Source: Gemmatimonadota bacterium
GTDB lineage: Bacteria; Gemmatimonadota; Gemmatimonadetes; Gemmatimonadales; GWC2-71-9
NCBI GenBank assembly: GCA_003221985.1
Contig: QHUQ01000102.1
Location: forward strand, 1-6,051
Direction: 5' to 3'
Length of the DNA stretch: 6,051 bases
A program made the position numbers and the translations under genes. The notes beneath the pieces were generated by a model that saw nothing but the letters and a program-made list of their open reading frames with translations, was not told the origin of the DNA and made no database searches. Positions 1 to 5,353 of this stretch are shown here, piece by piece. Numbering within the stretch: position 1 is the stretch's first letter; the number at the start of each line of letters is the position of its first letter.

Positions 1-638
1 AATCGGAAGGTGGCGAGGTTGTCGGCCGTCGCGAGGGCCTCGGCGTAGCGGAAGTCGATCTCGTGCTGCCCCGGCGCCACCTCGTGGTGCCCAGCTTCGA
101 CCTCGAACCCCATCGAGACGAGATCCTTCACGATCAAGCGGCGAATCTCCTCGGCGCGATCGACGGGCGTCTGGTCGAAGTAGCCGCCGCGATCGTGCGT
201 CACCGTGGTCGGATCGCCTTCCGAATCCAATTGGAAGATGAAGAACTCGGCTTCCACACCGGCCATCATCTCGTAGCCGAGCGCCTTCGCCTTGGCGATC
301 TGGCGCTGCAGCGCCTGGCGCGTGCAGCCGGCGAACGCCGAGCCGTCCGGATTGTAGATGTCGCAGATCACGCGGGCGACCTTGCCGGCCGCGTCACCGT
401 TGGGCAACACGCGGAACGTGTCCAGATCGGGCCGCAGCACCATGTCCGATTCCTCGATCCGGACGAAGCCTTCGATCGACGAGCCGTCGAACATGATGTC
501 CCCCTCGAGCGCCTTTTCGAACTGGCTCTCGGGCACCTCGACATTCTTGTTGACGCCCAGGATGTCGGTGAACTGCAGGAGCAGGGAGCTGACCTCTTGC
601 TTCTTGGCGGCCTCGAGGATTTCGCGTTTGGTTGTCAT
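1..638 (-). CDS. glnA: Type I glutamine synthetase, alpha subtype (partial, C-terminus beyond window)
   Basis: Glutamine synthetase joins glutamate and ammonia using ATP, in the cytoplasm, as a dodecamer. The first 212 codons are visible, about half of a usual 440-residue GSI-alpha. What I see: an N-terminal beta-Grasp domain with LQFTDILG (21-28), the signature FDGSSIEGFVRIEESDM (50-66), metal-ligand glutamates in VEAEFFIF (128-135), GGYF (151-154) with the ammonium-pocket tyrosine, and HHEVAPGQHEIDF (184-196). The arginine in GFVRIEES (R60) matches the arginine known in Bacillus GlnA to mediate glutamine feedback inhibition, which places it in the alpha subtype. The ATG at 638 fits the family N-terminus, but no Shine-Dalgarno sequence precedes it. 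It lies 76 bp behind the beta-type gene on the same strand, so co-transcription is likely, with a hairpin in the gap. Family assignment is secure; subtype is judged by eye. Confidence 0.95.
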   Translation of the reverse strand, partial: MTTKREILEAAKKQEVSSLLLQFTDILGVNKNVEVPESQFEKALEGDIMFDGSSIEGFVRIEESDMVLRPDLDTFRVLPNGDAAGKVARVICDIYNPDGSAFAGCTRQALQRQIAKAKALGYEMMAGVEAEFFIFQLDSEGDPTTVTHDRGGYFDQTPVDRAEEIRRLIVKDLVSMGFEVEAGHHEVAPGQHEIDFRYAEALATADNLATFR

Positions 639-654
639 GATTGATGACGGCAGA

Positions 655-698
655 GGCGGCAAGGGCGGCAAGGTTACGTCCCTGCCGCCCCTGCCGCC
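655..698. repeat. 19-bp GC-rich hairpin between the two glutamine synthetase genes
   Basis: Arms 655-673 and 680-698 are complementary over 19 positions around a 6-base loop. The two mismatches on the plus strand become G-U pairs in the minus-strand transcript, so the RNA stem there is continuous. The arms are themselves built from 9-base units (GGCGGCAAG twice on the left, CCTGCCGCC-like on the right, with a further degenerate copy to 707). No U-tract follows on the minus strand, so this is not a classic terminator. It ends only 16 bases before the ATG of the downstream gene and could attenuate transcription, limit ribosome access or protect the upstream message. It could also be a dispersed palindromic repeat. 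Confidence 0.75.
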
Positions 699-714
699 AT
701 TGCCGCCTTAGTGG

Positions 715-2042
715 TCAGGCGTCGTAATACAGGAAGAACTCGTAGGGATGTGGCCGCAACGCGACCGCGTCGACATCCTTGGCCCGCTTCATCGCGAGCC
801 AGACGTCGATGAGATCCTGCGTGAAGACGCCACCGTCGAGCAGGAACGCGTGGTCGGCCTCCAGCGCCGCCAACGATTCCTGCAGGCTTCCCGGCGTGTT
901 CTTGACGTGCTTCCGCTCTTCCGGCTCCAAGTCGTACAAATCCACGTCCATCGGCTTGGGCGGCTCGATCTTGTTCTTGATGCCGTCGAGACCCGCCATG
1001 AGCAGCGCCGCGAACGTGAGGTACGGGTTGGCCGACGGATCGGGCGCCCGGAACTCCAGCCGCTTGGCCTTCGGCGACGTCGAATACATCGGGATGCGGC
1101 AGATCGCAGAGCGGTTGCGCTGCGAGTAGATCAGGTTGATCGGCGCCTCATAGCCCGGCACCAGGCGCCGGTAGCTGTTGGTCGTCGGGGCCGCAAAGGC
1201 GAGCAGCGCCGCCGCGTGCTTGATGAGCCCGCCGATGTACCACCGCGCCGACTCGGAGATCAACGCGTAGCCATTCTTGTCGAAGAACAGGTTGTTCGTG
1301 CCGTTCCACAAGCTCATGTGTACGTGCATCCCCGAGCCGTTGTCGCCGAACATCGGCTTGGGCATGAACGTCGCCGTGTAGCCGTTCTGGGCGCACACGT
1401 TTTTGACGATGTACTTGTACATCATGATCTGATCGGCCATGCGGGTCAGCGTGCTGTAACGCATGTCGATCTCGGTCTGGCCCGCCGTCCCCACCTCATG
1501 GTGGTGGACTTCCACTTCGATGCCCGACGCGATCATCGCCAGCATGATCTTGGAGCTGACTGGTCGAAGCGCACGGAATTGAAGATGTAGAACTCCGCCT
1601 CGGGCCCGAAATACGCCGTCGTAGCGACGCCGCCTTTCTTCAAGAACGCTTCCGCCTTACGCGCCACATAGCGCGGATCGCGGGAGTAAGGCTCGCGGGT
1701 GATGGGATCCACGACATCGCAGGTGAGCGAGAGCGTCGGGACCTGCAGGCACGGATCGACGAACGCGCTGGCCGGATCCGGCAGCAGCAGCATGTCGCTC
1801 TCGTTGATTGCCTGAAAGCCGCGGATCGACGAGCCGTCAAATCCCAAACCGTCGGTGAACGTGTCTTCCTCGAGCTCCTTCAAGGGAATCGAGAAATGCT
1901 GCCAGGTGCCGGGCAGATCAGTGAAGCGCACGTCGACGATCTGCACTCCTGCTTCCTTGGCGCGGCGGATCACATCCGCCGGCGACGTACCGGTGGACGC
2001 TTTCGCACCGGCGCCGACGGTCGGTTCCAGCGTTGCTGTCAT
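715..2042 (-). pseudogene. glnA: Type I glutamine synthetase, beta subtype, with internal deletion and frameshift
   Basis: The N-terminal part runs from ATG 2042 to codon 161 (1560-1562), then hits TGA at 1533-1535 in that frame. The C-terminal part continues in another frame from about 1557 to TGA at 715. Visible motifs: [19 protein letters not shown] (68-86), PEAEFYIF (147-154), then after the break [15 protein letters not shown], the ATP-binding [26 protein letters not shown] and the adenylylation-region tyrosine in DVDLYDL. Compared with family members, about 50 residues are missing between RFDQ and SKIMLAMI, including the EGxWN stretch and GYFPVPP with the ammonium-pocket tyrosine. The frame offset implies a net loss of 3n+1 bases. 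Start choice is supported by AAGGAGAT eight bases upstream. Flanking sequence is otherwise well conserved, so either a recent deletion or an assembly collapse is possible. As written, it cannot make an active enzyme. Confidence 0.9.
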
Positions 2043-2078
2043 TGAATGGGATCTCCTTCCCGAGTCGATGAGACGCTT

Positions 2079-2094
2079 TGCAAGCGGCGGGCCA
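2079..2094 (-). promoter_or_regulatory. Candidate sigma-54 (-24/-12) promoter of glnA
   Basis: The minus strand reads TGGCCCGCCGCTTGCA. Against the sigma-54 consensus TGGCACG-N4-TTGCW it matches 11 of 12 fixed positions, with the invariant GG and GC separated by exactly 10 bases. Expected transcription would begin near 2068, leaving a leader of about 26 bases that holds the AAGGAGAT ribosome-binding site. Sigma-54 control of glnA through NtrC-type activators is well known in other bacteria. I see no canonical NtrC enhancer dyad nearby. Confidence 0.6.
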
Positions 2095-2100
2095 TATGGG

Positions 2101-2129
2101 AAGGTAGAGGGGCTACGGCGGGGTGTCAA
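2101..2129 (-). promoter_or_regulatory. Possible sigma-70-type promoter of glnA
   Basis: The minus strand has a perfect -35 TTGACA (2129-2124), a 17-base spacer and a weak -10 TACCTT (2106-2101, three of six consensus bases). Transcription would start near 2094, upstream of the sigma-54 candidate. The good -35 and exact spacing support it; the poor -10 weakens it. Confidence 0.4.
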
Positions 2130-2152
2130 GAAATCCGTGCACGAATTGCAAT

Positions 2153-2208
2153 AAAAAACGGCCATTCGGCGATTTGGGATGTGGAAATGTGCAAACTGCC
2201 GCCGAATG
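2153..2208 (-). terminator. Rho-independent terminator after the 81-residue gene
   Basis: On the minus strand, arm CATTCGGCG (2208-2200) pairs perfectly with CGCCGAATG (2171-2163). The arms are separated by 28 bases, within which TTT and AAA can extend the stem. Four bases after the stem come six consecutive T residues (2158-2153). It begins 13 bases after the TAG of the small gene and would separate that gene from the glnA promoters. The long loop is a weakness. Confidence 0.6.
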
Positions 2209-2221
2209 TGCGGCAAATGCG

Positions 2222-2467
2222 CTACAACGCTTCCACGAAGTGCAACAGCTCCACCGCCGAAAACTCCCCGAACCGCTCCTGAATGTCCTTCTCCTTCCAC
2301 TCGAGGAAGATCCAGCCGGTGACCTTGTGAAGCTGACCGCTCACGAAGTGGATGCGGCCCCGGACCGCGCCCAGCGACGCATCAGGCTGGCCCTCGAGGT
2401 AGACGTCCCAGCGCTGCTCGCCGCGCTTCAGCTCCCCCATGTGCTTGCCGTATTCCGTGCTCGCCAT
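2222..2467 (-). CDS. Conserved-looking small protein of unknown function (81 aa)
   Basis: I do not recognise this protein. It is 81 residues, soluble, with no signal peptide, membrane segment or cysteine. The N-terminal two thirds look beta-rich with alternating charged and hydrophobic positions (WDVYLEG at 20-26, GRIHFVSG at 37-44, [11 protein letters not shown] at 51-61). The C-terminus looks helical and acidic ([18 protein letters not shown]). The frame is free of stops, uses GC-rich third positions like its neighbours and is followed by a terminator, so I think it is real. ATG at 2467 is the only good start; no Shine-Dalgarno sequence precedes it, but a -10-like TAGAGT lies eight bases upstream. 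It is transcribed toward glnA and divergent from the zinc-ribbon gene with 60 bp between the starts. Confidence 0.72.
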   Translation of the reverse strand: MASTEYGKHMGELKRGEQRWDVYLEGQPDASLGAVRGRIHFVSGQLHKVTGWIFLEWKEKDIQERFGEFSAVELLHFVEAL

Positions 2468-2475
2468 GGGCCCCT

Positions 2476-2481
2476 ACTCTA
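2476..2481 (-). promoter_or_regulatory. Possible -10 element for a leaderless transcript of the 81-aa gene
   Basis: TAGAGT on the minus strand ends eight bases before the ATG at 2467. A transcript from it would start at or next to the ATG. This would explain the absent Shine-Dalgarno sequence. I see no convincing -35. Confidence 0.25.
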
Positions 2482-2511
2482 CCGGCTTTCGTGCGGGTCG
2501 CTAGCCCGGGT

Positions 2512-2517
2512 TACATT
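2512..2517 (+). promoter_or_regulatory. Possible -10 element for the zinc-ribbon/mqnD/response regulator run
   Basis: TACATT fits a TANNNT -10 motif and ends ten bases before the ATG at 2528, which has no Shine-Dalgarno sequence. A transcript from it would be leaderless or nearly so. The -35 region (around 2488-2494) matches consensus poorly. Confidence 0.33.
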
Positions 2518-2527
2518 CCCCCCACCC

Positions 2528-3220
2528 ATGACGTGTCATGCCTGCGGTGCGCAGCTCGCAGCCACTGCGCGGTTCTGCCACAAGTGCGGCGCCGCGATCG
2601 CCACCGCGCACGCTACAGGGTGGCGTGCAGGCATTCCCTGGGCCGTGGCGGGGGCCGCGCTTGGAGCACTGGTCACCGTTGTTACGATCCGAGGATCAGG
2701 AGCACGGCGCACCGAGCAACAGGGGGACATTCCGCCTGCTGCTCCGAGCTCCATGCTCCGTGCTCCCGACATATCTCAGATGTCCCCCGCAGAACGAGCC
2801 AACCGGCTGTTCAACCGCGTCATGATCCTGGCGGAGGCCGGCAAAGGCGACAGCGTCAGCTTCTTTCTGCCGATGGCATTGGGGGCCTACTCACAGCTGC
2901 CGGCCTTGGACGCCGATGCGCGCTACCATGTCGGCCTGCTCCAGCTTGCCGGTGGGGACGCGGTCGCCGCACTCGCCCAGGCCGACACGATCCGGCAATC
3001 AATCCCCACGCATCTCTTCATTTATATCCTGCGCGCCCACGCCTACCAGCAGCAGGGCAACACGGTGCAGGAGCGGCGCGCGTACGCGGACTTCCTGCGC
3101 AACGAGCCGGGGGAGATGGCCAAGCAGCGACCGGAGTATGCGCAGGATGCACACCTCGATGCCTTAACGAGTTTCAAGGCTGAAGCGACTCGAGTGATCG
3201 GGACACGGCCCGCCTCATGA
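2528..3220 (+). CDS. Zinc-ribbon, membrane-anchored protein with helical (TPR-like) repeats
   Basis: A 230-residue protein with three parts. Residues 1-24 form a zinc ribbon with CHAC (C3, C6) and CHKC (C17, C20). Residues 36-54 are a single hydrophobic segment, likely membrane-spanning. Residues 55-90 are a polar, proline-containing linker. Residues 90-220 are helical with TPR-like pairs (LDADARYHVGLLQLAGGD, then HLFIYILRAHAYQQQGN). Such proteins usually keep the zinc ribbon inside the cell and the repeats outside; partners are unknown here. The reading frame extends upstream of 2528, but that part has no zinc-ribbon homology and runs through the opposite gene, so I chose the ATG at 2528, directly before CHAC. 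It overlaps mqnD by four bases (ATGA), implying co-translation. The linker is encoded by unusual repetitive DNA. Confidence 0.85.
   Translation: MTCHACGAQLAATARFCHKCGAAIATAHATGWRAGIPWAVAGAALGALVTVVTIRGSGARRTEQQGDIPPAAPSSMLRAPDISQMSPAERANRLFNRVMILAEAGKGDSVSFFLPMALGAYSQLPALDADARYHVGLLQLAGGDAVAALAQADTIRQSIPTHLFIYILRAHAYQQQGNTVQERRAYADFLRNEPGEMAKQRPEYAQDAHLDALTSFKAEATRVIGTRPAS
2698..2788. repeat. Two interleaved inverted repeats inside the zinc-ribbon gene
   Basis: Pair A: 2698-2712 against 2754-2768, complementary at 13 of 15 positions (core GGAGCACGG / CCGTGCTCC). Pair B: GGGGGACAT (2722-2730) against ATGTCCCCC (2780-2788), perfect over 9. The order A-B-A'-B' means both cannot form as simple nested hairpins; they are alternatives or a pseudoknot. 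The region encodes the low-complexity linker, where protein constraint is weak. Confidence 0.6.
2741..2768 (+). repeat. Degenerate heptamer array GCTCCNN x4
   Basis: Four consecutive 7-base units, GCTCCGA GCTCCAT GCTCCGT and GCTCCCG, sit in the linker part of the zinc-ribbon gene. Seven is not a multiple of three, so the period reflects DNA and not a peptide repeat. Units related to the reverse complement lie at 2699-2719. Confidence 0.55.
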
Positions 3221-4098
3221 CCACGTATCCCGTTTCCCGTATCCCGCATCCCGGCATTATTCGCGTCGCGCACAGTCCCGATGCCGACGACGCGTTCATG
3301 TTCTGGGCGATGGCGGAAGGAAAGATCGACACGGCGGGCCGTCGCTACGTCCATGAGCTGGGCGACATCGAAAGCCTGAACCGGCGCGCGCTCGCGGGCG
3401 AGTTGGAGGTCACCGCCGTGTCGCTGCACGCGTACGCCTATCTCGCAGACCGCTACGCGCTGCTCGCGCATGGTGCCAGCATCGGCGACCGCTATGGCCC
3501 GCGCATCGTCGCCCGAGAGCCGGCGCCCGCCGACCCGCGCGCGGGCCTGGCGGGGCGTGTCGTCGCCGTTCCCGGAGAGTTGACGACCGCGTTCCTGACG
3601 CTACGGCTCTATCAGCCGGCCGCGCAGCACGTCGTGGTCCCGTTCGATCAGATCGAGGGTTTTGTCGCGGCGGGAAACGCCGATGCGGGCCTGCTCATTC
3701 ACGAAGGGCAGCTCACCTTTGCCGACCGCGGGCTACATCTCTGGGCGGACATGGGAGAATGGTGGCATCACGAGACGAGGCTCCCGCTGCCGCTCGGCGG
3801 AAACGTGGTGCGGCGCGATCTGGGTGACGAGCTGATGCGCGCGATCGCGCGCGACCTGAAGGCGAGCATCGAATACGGGCTCGCTCATCGCGCGGAGGCG
3901 TTGCGGCACGCGCAGGGATTCAGCCGCGGGCTGGACGCCGCCCGCACCGACCGCTTCGTGGGGATGTACGTGAACGCCTACACGGTCGATTATGGTACGC
4001 TGGGGCGGCGCGCCGTCGCGGAGTTGCTGGCGCGCGCCCATGCGGCACGTCTCATTCCGGCTCCCGTAGACCTGGCGTTCGTCGCAGCCGATTCCTAG
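3217..4098 (+). CDS. mqnD: MqnD-like 1,4-dihydroxy-6-naphthoate synthase (menaquinone, futalosine pathway)
   Basis: A 293-residue protein of the MqnA/MqnD family, which has a periplasmic-binding-protein fold but is cytoplasmic. MqnD converts cyclic dehypoxanthinyl futalosine to 1,4-dihydroxy-6-naphthoate. Seen: N-terminal HSPDADDAFMFWAMAEG (19-35), ELGDIESLNRRALAGELEVT (47-66), VAVPGELTTAFL (116-127), AGLLIHEGQLTF (157-168) with H162 at the catalytic histidine position of MqnD, and WWHHETRLPLPLGG. No signal peptide. The usual SPCPND loop is SPDADD here, a variant seen in relatives whose exact activity I cannot confirm. The start overlaps the previous stop (ATGA); residues 4-12 are encoded by a heptamer array, so the native N-terminus may be extended. 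A paralogous substrate-binding role is the main alternative. Confidence 0.82.
   Translation: MTTYPVSRIPHPGIIRVAHSPDADDAFMFWAMAEGKIDTAGRRYVHELGDIESLNRRALAGELEVTAVSLHAYAYLADRYALLAHGASIGDRYGPRIVAREPAPADPRAGLAGRVVAVPGELTTAFLTLRLYQPAAQHVVVPFDQIEGFVAAGNADAGLLIHEGQLTFADRGLHLWADMGEWWHHETRLPLPLGGNVVRRDLGDELMRAIARDLKASIEYGLAHRAEALRHAQGFSRGLDAARTDRFVGMYVNAYTVDYGTLGRRAVAELLARAHAARLIPAPVDLAFVAADS
3225..3252 (+). repeat. Degenerate heptamer array GTATCCC x4 at the start of mqnD
   Basis: Four tandem 7-base units, GTATCCC GTTTCCC GTATCCC GCATCCC, begin six bases after the start codon of mqnD. They encode residues that precede the conserved family N-terminus, so they add a non-conserved leader. Period and TCC core resemble the array at 2741-2768. 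Confidence 0.65.
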
Positions 4099-4115
4099 TT
4101 TGGCCTTGGCTTCAC

Positions 4116-4121
4116 AAGGAG
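4116..4121 (+). promoter_or_regulatory. Ribosome-binding site that fixes a TTG start
   Basis: AAGGAG ends seven bases before TTG at 4129. It lies in the 30-bp gap after mqnD and supports the TTG as the start of the response regulator. Confidence 0.8.
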
Positions 4122-4128
4122 CATCGGG

Positions 4129-5202
4129 TTGACCGCTCATGCGGGAGTCGTCACCGTCCTCGTGGTCGATGACGAAGAGCCGATCCGGAACGCGTTGCGG
4201 AAATACCTGAAGCAGCAGCAGTTCGAGGTTTTCGCGGCAAGCTCCGCTGACGAGGCTCTCCAGCAGCTGCGCCTCCACAAGGTAACGCTGATGCTCTCGG
4301 ATATCCGCATGCCCGGCACCAGCGGCGTCGACCTCGTGCCGCAGGCGCTCGAAATCGAGCCCGATCTCGCCATCCTCATGCTCACGGCGGTCAACGATGC
4401 GACCAGCGCGGCGCTCTGCATGCAGCGCGGGGCGATGGATTACCTCACCAAGCCGATCGAGCTAGCGGACCTGGGGCGCGCCGTGCACCGTGCCCTCAAG
4501 CGCCGCGAGATGCTGCTCGAGAATCGCCATTTGAATCAATGGCTCAAAGAGGAAGTGACCACGCGGACCGCGGAGCTGCAGCGCGAGCGGCACCGGCTGG
4601 AGCGGGTCTCGACGGCGACGCTGGAGGCGCTCGTCAACGCGCTCGAAGCCAAGGATCCCTATCTGCGCGGCCATTCCGCCCGCGTGGCCGATTTCTCAGC
4701 GAACATCGCCACGGAAATGGGCCTGGATGAGGAAGAGGTGGACCGCATCCGCATGGCGGGCCGGCTCCACGATTTGGGCAAAATCGGCACTCGGGAAGCC
4801 GTCGTTAATAAGGAAGGGCCGCTCACCGCTGACGAGTTCGAGCACGTGAAGCAGCACGTCATCATCGGCGCGCAGATTCTCGCGCCGCTCGTGCATCTCG
4901 GCGACGTCGTCTCGATGGTCAAAAGCCACCACGAGCGGTTCGACGGCTCCGGTTATCCCGATGGGTTGCGCGGCGAGGAAGTCCCGCTCGGCGGGCGCGT
5001 GATTGCGGCAGCGGAAGTGTACGACGCCCTCACGACCGCGCGGCCCTATCAGGAAAAAATGACGCCCGAGCAGGCGGTCGAGCGGATGGCGGATTTGTCC
5101 GGCACGGTACTCGACCCGCGCGTCTACGAGGCGCTGGTGCGGCTGGTAGGACGGCGGCAGACGCTCGTCTTTCTCGACGAGGACGCGGGACCGGCCTTGT
5201 AG
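4129..5202 (+). CDS. Response regulator with HD-GYP cyclic-di-GMP phosphodiesterase domain
   Basis: A 357-residue RpfG-like protein. REC domain 8-123: acidic D14/D15, phosphoacceptor D58 in MLSDIRMPG, T86, K108 in LTKPIE. A charged helix at 124-160 likely forms a coiled coil. HD-GYP domain 165-345: H182, HD at 214-215 with K218, H243, HH at 267-268 and GSGYP at 273-277. The family hydrolyses cyclic-di-GMP in the cytoplasm, with phosphorylation by a partner kinase controlling output; no kinase is in view. The motif usually ADVYDAL reads AEVYDAL, so a metal-ligand aspartate is glutamate (E296), and the later lysine of RPYxK is shifted or replaced (Q308). TTG start chosen from AAGGAG seven bases upstream and from the REC N-terminus. 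It is probably the last gene of the zinc-ribbon/mqnD run and is followed by a palindrome. Confidence 0.95.
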   Translation: MTAHAGVVTVLVVDDEEPIRNALRKYLKQQQFEVFAASSADEALQQLRLHKVTLMLSDIRMPGTSGVDLVPQALEIEPDLAILMLTAVNDATSAALCMQRGAMDYLTKPIELADLGRAVHRALKRREMLLENRHLNQWLKEEVTTRTAELQRERHRLERVSTATLEALVNALEAKDPYLRGHSARVADFSANIATEMGLDEEEVDRIRMAGRLHDLGKIGTREAVVNKEGPLTADEFEHVKQHVIIGAQILAPLVHLGDVVSMVKSHHERFDGSGYPDGLRGEEVPLGGRVIAAAEVYDALTTARPYQEKMTPEQAVERMADLSGTVLDPRVYEALVRLVGRRQTLVFLDEDAGPAL

Positions 5203-5205
5203 AAA

Positions 5206-5246
5206 GACCAAACCCCGGGGCTGAAAGCTCCCCGGGGTTGGCGGTC
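5206..5246. terminator. Strong palindrome ending the response regulator transcript
   Basis: AACCCCGGGG (5211-5220) pairs perfectly with CCCCGGGGTT (5230-5239) around a 9-base loop. An outer GACC/GGTC pair (5206-5209, 5243-5246) extends it across a small internal loop. It starts four bases after the stop. There is no T-tract on either strand, so Rho or hairpin-only termination would be needed. It lies between convergent genes and could serve both. Confidence 0.65.
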
Positions 5247-5249
5247 GGG

Positions 5250-5270
5250 CGAAGTGGCCGTCACACTTCG
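5250..5270. repeat. Short hairpin in the convergent intergenic region
   Basis: CGAAGTG (5250-5256) pairs perfectly with CACTTCG (5264-5270) around a 7-base loop, directly after the larger palindrome. It may back up termination. The rest of 5271-5320 shows nothing I can name. Confidence 0.45.
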
Positions 5271-5320
5271 GCCGCGACCCTTCGATTGTACGTCCTACAG
5301 CGTATCCAGGTTTCACCAGT

Positions 5321-5353
5321 TAGATGCACGCACCCGCCGAACGGTTGCATCTA
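5321..5353 (-). terminator. Inverted repeat overlapping the pseudopilin stop codon
   Basis: TAGATGCA (5321-5328) and TGCATCTA (5346-5353) are a perfect 8-bp inverted repeat with a 17-base spacer. On the minus strand the stop TAG of the pseudopilin gene forms the first three bases of the stem. No T-tract follows, so a terminator or 3'-end protecting role is only inferred. Confidence 0.4.

Noticed and set aside
63..644. 193-codon plus-strand open frame opposite the alpha-type glutamine synthetase
   Set aside because: It is antisense to a well-conserved enzyme. Long antisense frames are expected in GC-rich coding DNA, and its composition (H, R, D, L rich) is that of a shadow.
1549..1558. GTCAGCTCC shared between the deletion junction and codons 16-18 of the alpha gene (586-594), considered as a recombination footprint
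   Set aside because: Nine bases in GC-rich, codon-biased genes are easily shared by chance, and the sequence after it is clearly from the beta gene.
748..1590. 280-codon plus-strand open frame opposite the beta-type glutamine synthetase
   Set aside because: Antisense shadow of conserved coding sequence; no recognisable domain.
2138..2150. TGCA-N5-TGCA dyad upstream of the glnA -35, considered as an NtrC site
   Set aside because: The known NtrC dyad is about 17 bp with TGCAC/GTGCA arms; this one is shorter and TGCA is self-complementary, so chance is likely.
2043..2300. N-terminal extension of the beta-type glutamine synthetase up to 2300
   Set aside because: The extension crosses the promoters and terminator, has no family homology, and the ATG at 2042 has a strong AAGGAGAT.
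2123..2527. Upstream extension of the zinc-ribbon protein frame
   Set aside because: It runs antisense through the 81-aa gene. The zinc ribbon begins directly after the ATG at 2528.
4696..5316. 206-codon minus-strand open frame under the HD-GYP domain
   Set aside because: Antisense shadow of a conserved catalytic domain, and it crosses the terminator palindrome.
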